Assembly: GCA_949296645.1 (NCBI GenBank)
Contig: CASFPH010000024.1
Coordinates: 1-32,929 of the forward strand
DNA: 32,929 bases
Direction of reading: 5' to 3'
DNA from: an uncultured Bacteroidales bacterium
GTDB lineage: Bacteria; Bacteroidota; Bacteroidia; Bacteroidales; UBA932
Shown: piece after piece, positions 8,050 to 17,078 of the stretch
Position numbering within the stretch: the first letter of the stretch is position 1
Layout of the letters: every line of letters begins with the position of its first letter
The notes under the pieces: model-generated
Told to the model about the DNA's origin: nothing
Databases searched by the model: none
Seen by the model: the letters and a program-made list of their open reading frames with translations, nothing else
Made by a program: the position numbers and the translations under genes

Positions 8050-9108
8050 ATGAACAAGAGACTGTTGCTAAAACATATTCAGGGCAGAACCGATTACGAG
8101 GAGTCGATGGAGGTTTTCAGGTGGATTGAAAAATCTCCCGACAATTATGCGTATTACGAGAAACTGGTGCACCAGTTGTCTGCACTTACATTTTCCGATA
8201 CCTGTGAGTATGTTGGCAAAGAAGAGCTGGAGGAAAAGTTGAGAAAGGTAAAAGGAACGGGGAACAATGAGCGTATCCGTAGAGAACGCAGAAAACCAGC
8301 AAAGGTATTCAGGTATTTCCCGTATGCTGCGGTATTTCTTCTTTTCGTTTCGCTTGCCGCCAACTTCATGCAGTATAATCAGAGAAGCAGGGATATGTCA
8401 GCTTTCCGTAAAGCCCTTAATGTTACCGAAAGTGACAAATATTATTACACGGAAAACGGTGTCAAGGGAGGTGTCGTGCTTCCAGACGGGACATCGGTAG
8501 TTCTTAATTCGGGATCAAGACTTGTCTATCCTGAGCATTTCGATCTTGAAAGCAGAAATGTGGAACTGGTGGGAGAGGCCTATTTTGATGTGGTCAAGGA
8601 TGAGGATTGGCCCATGATAGTCACGACTTCAAAGGGAATGAAGGTTGAAGTGCGTGGAACCAGGTTTCATATAAAGTCTTATGAAAATGACGATTATGAA
8701 CAGACGACACTTTTTTCGGGAAAGATAAGTGTGACGAAATCGGATCCGGTGTCCGGTGAGGTCGTTTTTTCAAGAGAATTGAAGCCGATGGAATCGGTAA
8801 ATATTCCTGACAGCAGTATTGATGAGATTTCATTCATGGAAATGGCGGATACTGCAAGGACTGTCGCATGGAAACGAGGAGAACTTATATTCGAGAAAAC
8901 GCCTATGGATGAGGCAGTGAAAATGCTCGAAAGGTGGCATGGCTGTCATATTGAGGTTTCCGATACAAGTCTGTATTCGCTCAGGCTCAATGCCTATTTC
9001 ACTTCTGAATCGATGATTCAGATCATGGAGCTTCTTAAATTCTCCACACCGATAGATTATGAGCAGAAAGATCAGAATACATATGTGATTTACGGGCTTG
9101 GGAGATAG
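8050..9108 (+). CDS. FecR-family anti-sigma factor (inner-membrane signal relay)
   Basis: This 352-aa protein has the Bacteroidota FecR layout: a cytoplasmic N-terminal domain (1-85) that should bind the ECF sigma factor, one membrane segment (about 89-107, YAAVFLLFVSLAANF), a periplasmic FecR domain (GGVVLPDGTSVVLNSGS ... VEVRGTRFHI) and a C-terminal DUF4974-type domain (FEKTPMDEAVKMLERWHG to the end). In the known pathway it receives a signal from the STN domain of a SusC receptor and releases or activates its sigma factor. The matching receptor with an STN domain lies 0.7 kb downstream, but the sigma gene just upstream is a truncated remnant, so this FecR appears to be orphaned unless a sigma factor elsewhere substitutes. 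Confidence 0.92.
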   Translation: MNKRLLLKHIQGRTDYEESMEVFRWIEKSPDNYAYYEKLVHQLSALTFSDTCEYVGKEELEEKLRKVKGTGNNERIRRERRKPAKVFRYFPYAAVFLLFVSLAANFMQYNQRSRDMSAFRKALNVTESDKYYYTENGVKGGVVLPDGTSVVLNSGSRLVYPEHFDLESRNVELVGEAYFDVVKDEDWPMIVTTSKGMKVEVRGTRFHIKSYENDDYEQTTLFSGKISVTKSDPVSGEVVFSRELKPMESVNIPDSSIDEISFMEMADTARTVAWKRGELIFEKTPMDEAVKMLERWHGCHIEVSDTSLYSLRLNAYFTSESMIQIMELLKFSTPIDYEQKDQNTYVIYGLGR

Positions 9109-9136
9109 TATGCTGTTTTGCTTTTATTTGGATTTT

Positions 9137-9153
9137 GTAATACAATGTATTAC
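9137..9153. promoter_or_regulatory. 17-bp palindrome, candidate operator of the toxin-antitoxin pair
   Basis: GTAATACAATGTATTAC is a perfect 8-1-8 inverted repeat. It lies 31 bp before the antitoxin ATG, and a partial copy (TATTGTAAT) follows at about 9165. RHH antitoxins usually autoregulate through such palindromes, so binding by the downstream antitoxin is a reasonable inference. Confidence 0.55.
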
Positions 9154-9183
9154 TTTTGTGATATATTGTAATTTATTCGTAAA

Positions 9184-9426
9184 ATGGAAACAATAGTAAG
9201 AAAACAGACCTCATTTCGTTTGCGGGAGGACTTGTTGCATGTCTTGCAGGAAGAAGCGAGAAAAGCAAACAGGAGTCTTAATAACTTTGTTGAGAGTACA
9301 CTGATGGATGCGATGTCTTATGAGCCGAATGAGGAAACCAAGGCTGCAATTAGGGAAGCTCGTACGGAAAAAGATAAGGAAGTTTTTGATAGTCTGGAAA
9401 GTTTAATGAAGGAATTGAGACAGTGA
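9184..9426 (+). CDS. Ribbon-helix-helix type antitoxin
   Basis: This 80-aa protein starts with a beta-strand plus two helices typical of RHH DNA-binding proteins (TSFRLREDLLHVLQEEARKA, then RSLNNFVESTLMDAM). The acidic and basic helical C-terminus (EETKAAIREARTEKDKEVF) probably wraps the toxin. Its stop overlaps the toxin's GTG start by four bases (GTGA), the usual coupling in type II modules. It sits between FecR and its SusC partner, which is not part of the normal sigma/anti-sigma/SusC arrangement. Confidence 0.85.
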   Translation: METIVRKQTSFRLREDLLHVLQEEARKANRSLNNFVESTLMDAMSYEPNEETKAAIREARTEKDKEVFDSLESLMKELRQ

Positions 9427-9695
9427 AAAAGAAACTTTACCCGACAACCCAATTTAAGAAGGATTTCAAACGGATTGAAAAATACCCTAAAAAGGTGGCG
9501 GCTTTTGTGCGTATCGCCAATTTGCTAATAAATAACTGCCCGATACCGGCAGAATATAGACCACATATGCTAAAGGGAGATTATAAAGGATGTATGGAGT
9601 GCCATGTGGAAAGTGATCTTCTCCTTATATGGATTGACGGAGATATTATCGATTTGATAAGAATAGGCAGTCATTCCGAATTGTTCAATAAATAA
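9423..9695 (+). CDS. YafQ-family (RelE-superfamily) mRNA-interferase toxin
   Basis: This 90-aa protein has the YafQ pattern: FKKDFKRIEK near the N-terminus, YRPHMLKGDYKG, ECHVESDLLLIW, and the closing RIGSHSELF. His48, His61, Asp65, His84 and Phe88 align by eye with the catalytic set known for YafQ, so it should be an active ribosome-dependent mRNA endonuclease held in check by the RHH antitoxin. The start is GTG, overlapping the antitoxin stop. The length is normal for the family. Confidence 0.88.
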   Translation: MKKKLYPTTQFKKDFKRIEKYPKKVAAFVRIANLLINNCPIPAEYRPHMLKGDYKGCMECHVESDLLLIWIDGDIIDLIRIGSHSELFNK

Positions 9696-9756
9696 AGTGT
9701 GTTTTAGTATTTACCTGCTGTTCAGATAATTCAAGATTAATACATAGAAAATTTAT

Positions 9757-9793
9757 AAAAAAGCCGTCTTTTTCGTTAGGGATGGCTTTTTTC
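9757..9793 (+). terminator. Rho-independent terminator after the toxin-antitoxin pair
   Basis: AAAAAGCCGTC and GATGGCTTTTTT form a stem with one G-U pair around a short loop, followed by a T run. It separates the FecR/toxin-antitoxin unit from the SusC gene starting at 9832. Confidence 0.75.
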
Positions 9794-9831
9794 ATTCTGT
9801 CAGTTATAATATAACGACAAAAACACAACTT

Positions 9832-12800
9832 ATGAAAATCAATTTTATGAAAGTAAAGAAAACATTTCAGTTGTTCACGATGATTCTGTTTTTCTTGTGT
9901 TCGACTGCGGTCTATTCGCAGAATCTGCGGCTTGACCTGAAAAATGTCTCTTTGAAGGAGGCAATGGAAAAGATCACGGAACAGACAGGTTACAGGTTCT
10001 TTTATGAAAATTCATTGGAAAGTGTACTGAAATCCAAGGTCTCTATCAAATCGGAGAATGAACAGCTGGAAAAGGTTCTCACCAGACTGTTTTCAGGAGT
10101 AAAAATCTCCTATAAGATCGCAGGCAAGAGCATTGCCCTCAACATTGAAAAGAAGACCGGAACAAAAAAGGCAGAGAATGCTGACAGCAAGGTATCAGGG
10201 CGTATAATTGACAGCAAGGGGCTTCCGGTGATAGGTGCTGTGATAAGTGTAAAGGGCGGTAACGAATATGTTGTTGCCGGCAATGACGGAAGTTATTCAA
10301 TAAACGCATCTGAAGAGGATGTGCTTGTCGCAAATTCCGTAGGTTATAAAACAGCTGAGTTTCCGGTTGTCGGAAGGTCTGTTGTAGATATGACACTTGA
10401 AGAGGATGTGCAGATGCTGGATGATGTTGTGGTGACCGGTTATCAGACAATTAGCAGGGAGAGAGCTACCGGTTCTTTCGTTAAGGTTACTTCTGAGGAT
10501 ATGAAAGTAAAACCTGTAAGCAGTATTGCAAAGGCATTGGAAGGAATGGTGCCGGGTATGGAGTCAAATGGTTCCAACAGGTTTGTCATAAGAGGTGTCG
10601 GTACCATGCAGAGTCAGAAGGATATTGATCCTCTTGTAGTTGTTGACGGATTTGCCGTTCAGGGATTTTCAAACGGAACAAATCCTTTCGACATGGTGAA
10701 TCCGAATGATGTGGAATCGGTTACAGTTTTGAAAGATGCAGCGGCTACTTCCATCTATGGAGCAAGGGCTGCGAACGGTGTGATTGTAATCACCACAAAA
10801 AGTGCCAAAAACAAAGATAAAATTAATATAAATTTTGATGCGAGAGTTACAGTTTTATCGAAATATGATCTTGAGTACTATATGGATTTTGCAGATGGCC
10901 AGACACAATTGGATTATATGATGCAAATGGAAAAATATTCTACATTGTTTGATTTTAATCCATATTCCAATGCAAAAAATCCAAAGACATTTGTACCTGA
11001 ACTGACACAACTTATATATGAATACAAAAGAGCAGGGAATTTGTCCGAATCCGAATTCAATACGGCAGTCTCCAAACTGATGTCAAATGAAGGGAAATGG
11101 GTCGATGATTATAATAAGTATTTTTTCAGGAATGCTATCCAGCAGCAGTATAATTTGGGGATAAACGGTTCTTCCAGAAAAAACAAATATATGTTTTCCC
11201 TGATGTACAATAACAATCTCGGTTCATCAATCGGTAATTCCGACAACAGAGTATTGCTTAATTTCAATGATACGTACAAGTTTATTGATAAACTGTCTTT
11301 GAATGTAGGAGTTACGGCAAATTACAGAAGCTCTGTCAATAATGGCGTTTCTGTAGGCTCTCTGAAAGAGTATACAACTCCTTTTACAAGATTATTCAAT
11401 GAAGACGGATCGTATGCACATATACCAATAAACGGAACCGTATATGCTCCTATACTGTTCGATAAATATGAAGATGTTACAGAGTACAGTTGGACCTATA
11501 ATCCTTTGCAGGATAGAGACCAGTATAACAGTACATCTTCTTCAATGAGTCTGAGATTCCAGTCTTCTCTGGAATATGAAATGTTCAAATCATTGAGGAT
11601 TTCTCTCAGAGGTCAATATGAAACTGCAGTTGCAACATCACAAAGTGAAGTTTTTGACGGTGCTTTTGCAATCAGGGATCTTAAAAATACGTATTCTAAA
11701 CTTGATGCTGCTACGGGCAAGTACAAAACGTTTTTCCCTGAAGGAGGAAGTATTTCGAAATCAGGCAATCAGTATCAAGCATATAATCTCAGGGCACAGA
11801 TAGATTTCAATAAGACAATAAAGGAAGATCATAATATCACCGCAATGGTTATAGCCGAGGCTTCTTCTTCTACAAGAAATATTTTCCCTTATTATTCGGC
11901 GTACGGATATAACAGGTATACCAATGCTGTACTCACTTCTCCTGATTATGTGAGTAAGGTAACAAATATTTTCGGAGTGAAAGTGCGTTATCCATATCCT
12001 TCATTGGGAAGTTTGGATAACAGGGAGGACCGTTTCGTTTCGGCAGGAGCTAATTTCGCATATTCATATAAGAACAAATATGTCTTTTCTGCAAGTGCCA
12101 GAAGCGATGCTTCAAATTTCCTTGCCGATGACGTTAAGAAAAAGTTCTCTCCTTTCTGGTCGGTAGGTTTCGTGTGGAATCTTTCCAAGGAAAAATTCGT
12201 ATCTGCCCAGGATTGGATAGATGATTTGAGAATGAGAGTTTCCTATGGAACGGCAGGTGTCGCAGCAGGCAAAAATTCCATGTCAACCATAACTACGATA
12301 AAAACATTCTCCGGTTCTGTCGCATTTACTAACAATGAACCTTATAATGCCATAAATCTGCCAGGAAATCCTACTCTTACATGGGAAAAGTCCAGAACTT
12401 TGAATACAGGCGTAGATTTTTCATTTTTCAAAGGTCAGCTTTACGGTTCACTGGAATACTACAACAGGTACTCGTATGATGTGCTTGCGGAAGCTACGGT
12501 TCCGTATGCATCACAGTCTACTCCTACAATAACCTATAACAATGCCGCAATATCCAATTCAGGAGTTGAATTGAGCCTTGGCAGCCGATTGCCTGTATAT
12601 AAGAAAGACATAGTATGGAAAGGCGACCTGAATTTCTCTTATAACAAGAGTGTCGTGAAGAAATATAATGTAACTCCGGCTTATCCTGGCGGAAGGTATG
12701 TAGTAGGCCTTCCTATGTCTCCTGTATGGGGATATAAGCTCGTCGGACATACGGAGCTTGGTGTTTTGAAAATGGAAGGCAAGGACGGTTCCGTTATAGA

Positions 12801-13422
12801 AATACTGGATAAGGAATCAAGCCATCTGGACGATATTCTTGAAGCTGGTCAAGGTCCTAACGACAATAACTGGAAAAGATATTACGGAACTTCGACACCT
12901 CCTGTTAATATAGGATTTACCAATACTTTCGAATTCTATGGTTTTACCCTTTCATTTATGATTACCGGTAAGTTCGGACATTTGTTTACCTATGATAATT
13001 ACAACACCAATATTTATCCTAAATCTACAGACCTTGCATTGCGTAGTTTTGCGAAGGATGCGTTGGAAATGGACAGAAGCGGGTATTCAAAGGGTCTCCA
13101 TACTTTCCCTGTACTTAATGAAGCCAATACTGACATATTCAATGCCGGTTCGTTATATGATTATTCAAGCAGGGTTTTCAGTTCAGCAGACTGGCATATC
13201 CGTGATGCAAGTCATATAAGATTGAATTCTGTCTATTTTGGATATGAATTGCCAGACAGGTTGTTTGAAAAGGTTATGCTGAAAAATGTGAATATCTATT
13301 TTGAGGCAGGAAATCTTGGAACCATATGGGTTGCAAATGATTTAGGATATGATCCTGAGGCAATGCCTGGTGAATTGAAACCTCTGAAAACGTATCTGTT
13401 CGGAGTAAGGTTGAACTTTTAA
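9832..13422 (+). CDS. SusC-family TonB-dependent receptor with STN signalling domain
   Basis: The 1196-aa precursor has a signal peptide (LFTMILFFLCSTAVYSQ), an STN domain (about residues 31-105, LRLDLKNVSLKEAMEKI), a carboxypeptidase-regulatory-like beta domain (about 120-195, VSGRIIDSKGLPVIGAVIS), a plug with the SusC-type DDVVVTGYQT and DPLVVVDGF motifs, and a C-terminal beta-barrel ending in FGVRLNF. It should import a large ligand, probably a glycan, across the outer membrane with its SusD partner. The STN domain marks it as a transducer that signals through FecR, which is encoded upstream. A second in-frame ATG at 9847 is also possible as the start. Its third codon positions look more AT-rich than those of the second SusC in this window. 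Confidence 0.95.
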   Translation: MKINFMKVKKTFQLFTMILFFLCSTAVYSQNLRLDLKNVSLKEAMEKITEQTGYRFFYENSLESVLKSKVSIKSENEQLEKVLTRLFSGVKISYKIAGKSIALNIEKKTGTKKAENADSKVSGRIIDSKGLPVIGAVISVKGGNEYVVAGNDGSYSINASEEDVLVANSVGYKTAEFPVVGRSVVDMTLEEDVQMLDDVVVTGYQTISRERATGSFVKVTSEDMKVKPVSSIAKALEGMVPGMESNGSNRFVIRGVGTMQSQKDIDPLVVVDGFAVQGFSNGTNPFDMVNPNDVESVTVLKDAAATSIYGARAANGVIVITTKSAKNKDKININFDARVTVLSKYDLEYYMDFADGQTQLDYMMQMEKYSTLFDFNPYSNAKNPKTFVPELTQLIYEYKRAGNLSESEFNTAVSKLMSNEGKWVDDYNKYFFRNAIQQQYNLGINGSSRKNKYMFSLMYNNNLGSSIGNSDNRVLLNFNDTYKFIDKLSLNVGVTANYRSSVNNGVSVGSLKEYTTPFTRLFNEDGSYAHIPINGTVYAPILFDKYEDVTEYSWTYNPLQDRDQYNSTSSSMSLRFQSSLEYEMFKSLRISLRGQYETAVATSQSEVFDGAFAIRDLKNTYSKLDAATGKYKTFFPEGGSISKSGNQYQAYNLRAQIDFNKTIKEDHNITAMVIAEASSSTRNIFPYYSAYGYNRYTNAVLTSPDYVSKVTNIFGVKVRYPYPSLGSLDNREDRFVSAGANFAYSYKNKYVFSASARSDASNFLADDVKKKFSPFWSVGFVWNLSKEKFVSAQDWIDDLRMRVSYGTAGVAAGKNSMSTITTIKTFSGSVAFTNNEPYNAINLPGNPTLTWEKSRTLNTGVDFSFFKGQLYGSLEYYNRYSYDVLAEATVPYASQSTPTITYNNAAISNSGVELSLGSRLPVYKKDIVWKGDLNFSYNKSVVKKYNVTPAYPGGRYVVGLPMSPVWGYKLVGHTELGVLKMEGKDGSVIEILDKESSHLDDILEAGQGPNDNNWKRYYGTSTPPVNIGFTNTFEFYGFTLSFMITGKFGHLFTYDNYNTNIYPKSTDLALRSFAKDALEMDRSGYSKGLHTFPVLNEANTDIFNAGSLYDYSSRVFSSADWHIRDASHIRLNSVYFGYELPDRLFEKVMLKNVNIYFEAGNLGTIWVANDLGYDPEAMPGELKPLKTYLFGVRLNF

Positions 13423-13434
13423 AATTTGTTATAT

Positions 13435-14991
13435 ATGAAAAAGCTAATAATATATACTTTTTTGATAATATCCATCTTGTCAGGTTGTACCAGATTTTTG
13501 GATGTTACTCCTGATAAGACAGGAAATGCCAATATCTATCATATTGATCAGTTGAGTGGCTTGATGGGAAACATTTCCATGTATAACGGTTATAATTATA
13601 TATGGTATGAGAATATAATGTTCTCGGATGATGTGGAGGTTTCTCCGTATTTTTATTCTAAGATAAAAAACAGTGAAATTTATCAGTTGAGTTTCTGGGA
13701 CAAAAATTTCCTGGCAACGGGCGGCAATATTCAGAGTTGTACATGGAACGGCTCGTACAAGCAGTTGTTTACTTTCAATACGGTTCTGGAGTATTTGGAT
13801 AAAGTAGTACAGACTACTCCTGAGATGAAGGAGCAGGTTAGGGGAGAAGCTTTGTTCGGAAGGGCGTATTTCCATTTCTTTGCACTTGTAAATTATTGTA
13901 AATATGATATGTCTGCTCCCGGTATAGGATACAGGGACAATACCAATCCACCTCCTTCAGGGATTCCGGATAGAGAAACAGTAGAATATACAGTCAGCAG
14001 AATAAGACAGGATATAAAGGAGTCTGAAGAAGCATTGAAGAAAGCAGGCAGAACAGAATTCGAGATAAAACGCAATTTCAGAATAACATTGCCGACCCTT
14101 TATGCCTTTAAGGCAAGATTCGAGTTGTACATGGGTGACTATGATGCTGCTTTTGATGCTGCAGACAAGGCTCTGGCCGGATATAACGTACTTTTGGATT
14201 TCAAGAATGATCCGATGTACGAGAGAACCAAGTCCTATTCGATAGATGTTCTGGATCAGGAGGGAAATGCCACCGGTGAAACGATAGATTGTTATGAGAT
14301 GTCGCAATTGTTGAATGAAGGCAATACGGCAATAGCTGAATATCCTGAACTGTATCTTCCGCATATAACTGATGTATTCTATGGTGACAAAAGCATTCCT
14401 ATGTCAGAGTCCCTGTATAATTTGTTCGATAAGGAAAATGATGCAAGATGGTTATATTTCTATAATAACAATTATATACCGTGCAATGAGAGTTCGTTCA
14501 GCACGGGTGGATTCGATGTCGAAGAACAGAAGAATCTGAAAGAGTGGGAAAGACATACTTATTTGAGATTTGCAGCTTCATGGATGTCTGGCAAGTATTT
14601 CCTGCTCGGTCCTACTACAGCCGAGATGTATCTGATAAGAGCGGAATGCTATGCGAGAAAAGGGGAAACTGGCAAAGCAAAAGAGGATCTCGTTACCTTG
14701 AGAAAAACAAGGTTCATGAATGACGCATCAGCTTCCGATATAGAAGGAACTGTTCAGAATGTAATAGATGAAAGACGCCGTGAATTTGCAGGTGTTCTCA
14801 GGTTCTACGATCTTAAGCGCCTGAATTTCGGAGAAGATGCAAATATCACGGTTACCAGAAAAAAACATCAGGATATTTATGATTTTGACAGTCAGATTAT
14901 CGAAGTTTCGTTGAAACCTGATGATTCATTCTATGCGATTCCTGTTCCTGCAGCAGAATTGAAACTTATGGGTTGGGAGCAGAATGATTAG
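13435..14991 (+). CDS. SusD/RagB-family nutrient-binding outer-membrane lipoprotein
   Basis: This 518-aa protein starts with a lipoprotein signal (MKKLIIYTFLIISILSGC, lipobox LSGC) and has the SusD fold markers FLDVTPDKTG, GEALFGRAYFHFFALVNY, and the late YLIRAECYARKG and VIDERRREFAGVLRFYDLKRL. It lies 12 bp after the SusC gene and forms the lid of the SusC transporter. I chose the ATG at 13435 over the TTG at 13426 because it leaves a standard signal peptide. A perfect terminator follows. The ligand cannot be told from sequence. Confidence 0.95.
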   Translation: MKKLIIYTFLIISILSGCTRFLDVTPDKTGNANIYHIDQLSGLMGNISMYNGYNYIWYENIMFSDDVEVSPYFYSKIKNSEIYQLSFWDKNFLATGGNIQSCTWNGSYKQLFTFNTVLEYLDKVVQTTPEMKEQVRGEALFGRAYFHFFALVNYCKYDMSAPGIGYRDNTNPPPSGIPDRETVEYTVSRIRQDIKESEEALKKAGRTEFEIKRNFRITLPTLYAFKARFELYMGDYDAAFDAADKALAGYNVLLDFKNDPMYERTKSYSIDVLDQEGNATGETIDCYEMSQLLNEGNTAIAEYPELYLPHITDVFYGDKSIPMSESLYNLFDKENDARWLYFYNNNYIPCNESSFSTGGFDVEEQKNLKEWERHTYLRFAASWMSGKYFLLGPTTAEMYLIRAECYARKGETGKAKEDLVTLRKTRFMNDASASDIEGTVQNVIDERRREFAGVLRFYDLKRLNFGEDANITVTRKKHQDIYDFDSQIIEVSLKPDDSFYAIPVPAAELKLMGWEQND

Positions 14992-15016
14992 TAGTGATTT
15001 TTGGTTTTAGTTTCTG

Positions 15017-15054
15017 ACAGTGACATTCCATTTTGTGAGTGTCACTGTTTTTTT
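15017..15054 (+). terminator. Strong Rho-independent terminator after the first SusD
   Basis: ACAGTGACA (15017-15025) and TGTCACTGT (15040-15048) are perfect complements around a 14-base loop, followed by eight Ts. It ends the first SusC/SusD transcript. Confidence 0.9.
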
Positions 15055-15065
15055 GAAGTTCGTAG

Positions 15066-15161
15066 TGGAGGTATAATGCGCCAAAGGAAAGGCATCGGGA
15101 TATCTATGATTTCGGGAGTCCTGTCGTGGATATCGATTTCAGACCTGAGTCGAACAGATGA
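15066..15161 (+). pseudogene. Relic of a second SusD C-terminus
   Basis: The frame ending at TGA 15159-15161 reads ERHRDIYDFGSPVVDI, closely matching RKKHQDIYDFDSQIIEV near the C-terminus of the SusD encoded just upstream. The alignment continues more weakly (DFRPESNR against SLKPDDS). A stop at 15063-15065 leaves no room for a gene, and the fragment ends before the family's usual C-terminal residues. It looks like a leftover of a related SusD gene lost by deletion or recombination. The similarity covers only about 27 residues, so chance cannot be fully excluded. Confidence 0.55.
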
Positions 15162-15164
15162 CGG

Positions 15165-15512
15165 CTATTCTCTGTTCAGTTTCTCGTTGTTTATATGGCG
15201 ATATTTGTCTCGGGAAGTTTTCTTTTCGAGATTTTTTCTGAAAGCTTCGGTAAGATCCACTCCCGTCTGGTTTGCCAGGCATGCAAGTACCCATAGTATA
15301 TCGGCCATTTCGTCTGCCGGATCCGTATTTTCTCCTGGTTTGAATGACTGGTCCCCGTATTTGCGTGACATTATTCGGGCAAGTTCCCCTACTTCTTCAG
15401 TCAGTACCGCCATGTTTGTGAGTTCGCTGAAATAGCGTACTCCGTATTCCTTTATCCATTTGTCTACCGTTTTCTGAAGTTCTTCGAGTGTGATGTCTGT
15501 TTTCTGAATCAT
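15165..15512 (-). CDS. MazG-like nucleotide pyrophosphohydrolase
   Basis: The 115-aa all-helical protein has the MazG-type metal-binding pattern: LTEEVGELAR gives E39, E40 and E43 (EExxE) and DEMADILW gives E68 and D71 (ExxD). Such enzymes hydrolyse NTPs or dNTPs to the monophosphate plus pyrophosphate and are thought to clean the nucleotide pool. It stands alone on the minus strand, convergent with the SusD relic and divergent from the kinase fusion gene. Its substrate is not predictable from sequence. Confidence 0.88.
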   Translation of the reverse strand: MIQKTDITLEELQKTVDKWIKEYGVRYFSELTNMAVLTEEVGELARIMSRKYGDQSFKPGENTDPADEMADILWVLACLANQTGVDLTEAFRKNLEKKTSRDKYRHINNEKLNRE

Positions 15513-15632
15513 GTTTTATTTGTATATGGTATGTCTGGTTTGAGTCAAAACGGATGGAAATATACGAAAAAGCGTTCATATTGAATGATAAATCTTATAT
15601 TTTTGTATTAATTATATTTGTGTCAATCGTAT

Positions 15633-17027
15633 ATGAAGAAGAAAGTGATTGCAATAGGCGAGGTGTTGTGGGATTGTCTTCCGGACGGAAGGAGACCAGG
15701 CGGAGCTCCCGCCAATTTTCTTTGCCATTTTTCAAGGAATGATATCTGTTCTGAATATGAACCTGTTCTTGTGAGTGCTGTCGGTGATGATTCCGATGGT
15801 GAAGAAATCATAGAATATCTCAAGGTGAACGGTATCACTCCTGAAATACGGAAATGCACTCATCCTACGGGAAGAGTGGATGTGTCCGTTTCTGAAGACG
15901 GTATACCGGAGTACCGTATTGCGGATAATTCCGCGTGGGATAACATTTCCCGTGTAGAGATGGATGGTATTGTACCGGAAGCCGTGTATTTCGGGTCTCT
16001 TGCACAGAGATCCCCAGTGTCGCGTTCGTCTGTCCTTGGTTTTCTGGATTCAATTGACAATACTTCCTGCCTGAAGATTTTTGACGCGAATCTCAGGGGC
16101 GGATACGGAAAGTATTATGACAGGAAGATTCTTGAAGAATCTCTTTCCAGATGCAATCTTCTTAAAATAAACGAGGAGGAACTGTCTGTTCTGATGGAGT
16201 GCGGACTGTGCGGTGATACAGATCCATGCAGGGAGCTTGTCAGTAAATACGGGCTTAAGTATCTTATCCTGACATGCGGTCAGAACGGCAGTTATGTATA
16301 TTATTGTAATACCGGAACGGAGGTAAGTTTCATGCCCTCCGGGAAAGTAAGCGTGGTCGATACGGTAGGTGCAGGAGATTCGTTTGCAGGTGCGTTTGCA
16401 GCTGCCGTATTATGTGGAAAAGATATTGACGAGGCACACAGGGCAGCTGCAGAAGTAGCCGAATTTGTATGTTCCGTCAGCGGTGCCGTGCCGGATTATC
16501 TTGCCGAAGACGGGTTCATCTTGAGAAAGGCGGTTCCGGATGATCTTCCACGAATATGGGAGATATTTCTGCAGGCCAAGGCGCAGATGAAAAGAGAGGG
16601 CAAGAATCAGTGGAACGAAAGTTATCCGCTTCCGGCTAATATTTCCTCAGATATCGAAAAGGGATATGCCTGCGTTATGATGCATGACGGAAGCATTATT
16701 GCATATGGAGCAATGGTTTTTGATGGGGAGCCGGCATATTCCGCTCTGGAAGGTTCATGGAGTGCGGAAGGTCCGTATGTCGTTTTCCACAGGCTTGCAG
16801 TTGCTGATGAGGCAAAACGCAGAGGTGTGGCGGGCCGCTTTTTCAGAATGGTGGAAAAGTTGGCAGCAATGCGCGGGGTGCATATTTTCAGGGTTGATAC
16901 GAATTATGACAATGCTTATATGCTGAGGGTTTTTGAAAAGTCGGGATTCAGATATTGCGGCGAGATAGTGTATACTTCCGGCGGACGCAATTCAAGAAGA
17001 ATGGCCTTTGATAAACTTATTCTTTGA
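15633..17027 (+). CDS. PfkB-family sugar kinase fused to a GNAT acetyltransferase
   Basis: This is one uninterrupted 464-aa reading frame. Residues 1-292 are a PfkB/ribokinase-type kinase close to fructokinases: GGAPANF (23-29), FDANLRGGYG (150-159), and DTVGAGDSFAGAF with catalytic Asp249. Residues 295-464 form a complete GNAT domain (FILRKAVPDDLPRIWEIF at its start, then FHRLAVADEAKRRGVAGRFF as the acetyl-CoA-binding motif A and NAYMLRVFEKSGFRYCGEI as motif B). There is almost no linker. The kinase half probably phosphorylates fructose or a related sugar; the acetyltransferase substrate is unknown. I chose the ATG at 15633 rather than the TTG at 15618 because the kinase begins directly with KKKVIAIGE. 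Confidence 0.88.
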   Translation: MKKKVIAIGEVLWDCLPDGRRPGGAPANFLCHFSRNDICSEYEPVLVSAVGDDSDGEEIIEYLKVNGITPEIRKCTHPTGRVDVSVSEDGIPEYRIADNSAWDNISRVEMDGIVPEAVYFGSLAQRSPVSRSSVLGFLDSIDNTSCLKIFDANLRGGYGKYYDRKILEESLSRCNLLKINEEELSVLMECGLCGDTDPCRELVSKYGLKYLILTCGQNGSYVYYCNTGTEVSFMPSGKVSVVDTVGAGDSFAGAFAAAVLCGKDIDEAHRAAAEVAEFVCSVSGAVPDYLAEDGFILRKAVPDDLPRIWEIFLQAKAQMKREGKNQWNESYPLPANISSDIEKGYACVMMHDGSIIAYGAMVFDGEPAYSALEGSWSAEGPYVVFHRLAVADEAKRRGVAGRFFRMVEKLAAMRGVHIFRVDTNYDNAYMLRVFEKSGFRYCGEIVYTSGGRNSRRMAFDKLIL

Positions 17028-17078
17028 TGACCTCATATTATATTGTATCCGTATTCATTTTAGTTTATTTAATTTAAT

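Noticed and set aside
10139..10450. Minus-strand 103-codon frame inside the first SusC
   Set aside because: It is a low-complexity shadow (rich in H, Q, P and R) of a certain coding region.
13426..13434. TTG start giving a longer SusD
   Set aside because: The ATG at 13435 gives a standard lipoprotein signal peptide; the extension adds nothing conserved.
15613..15620. TATATTTG as promoter of the kinase fusion gene
   Set aside because: It matches TAnnTTTG but is only 13 bp from the ATG and lacks a -33 element; a chance match in AT-rich DNA is likely.
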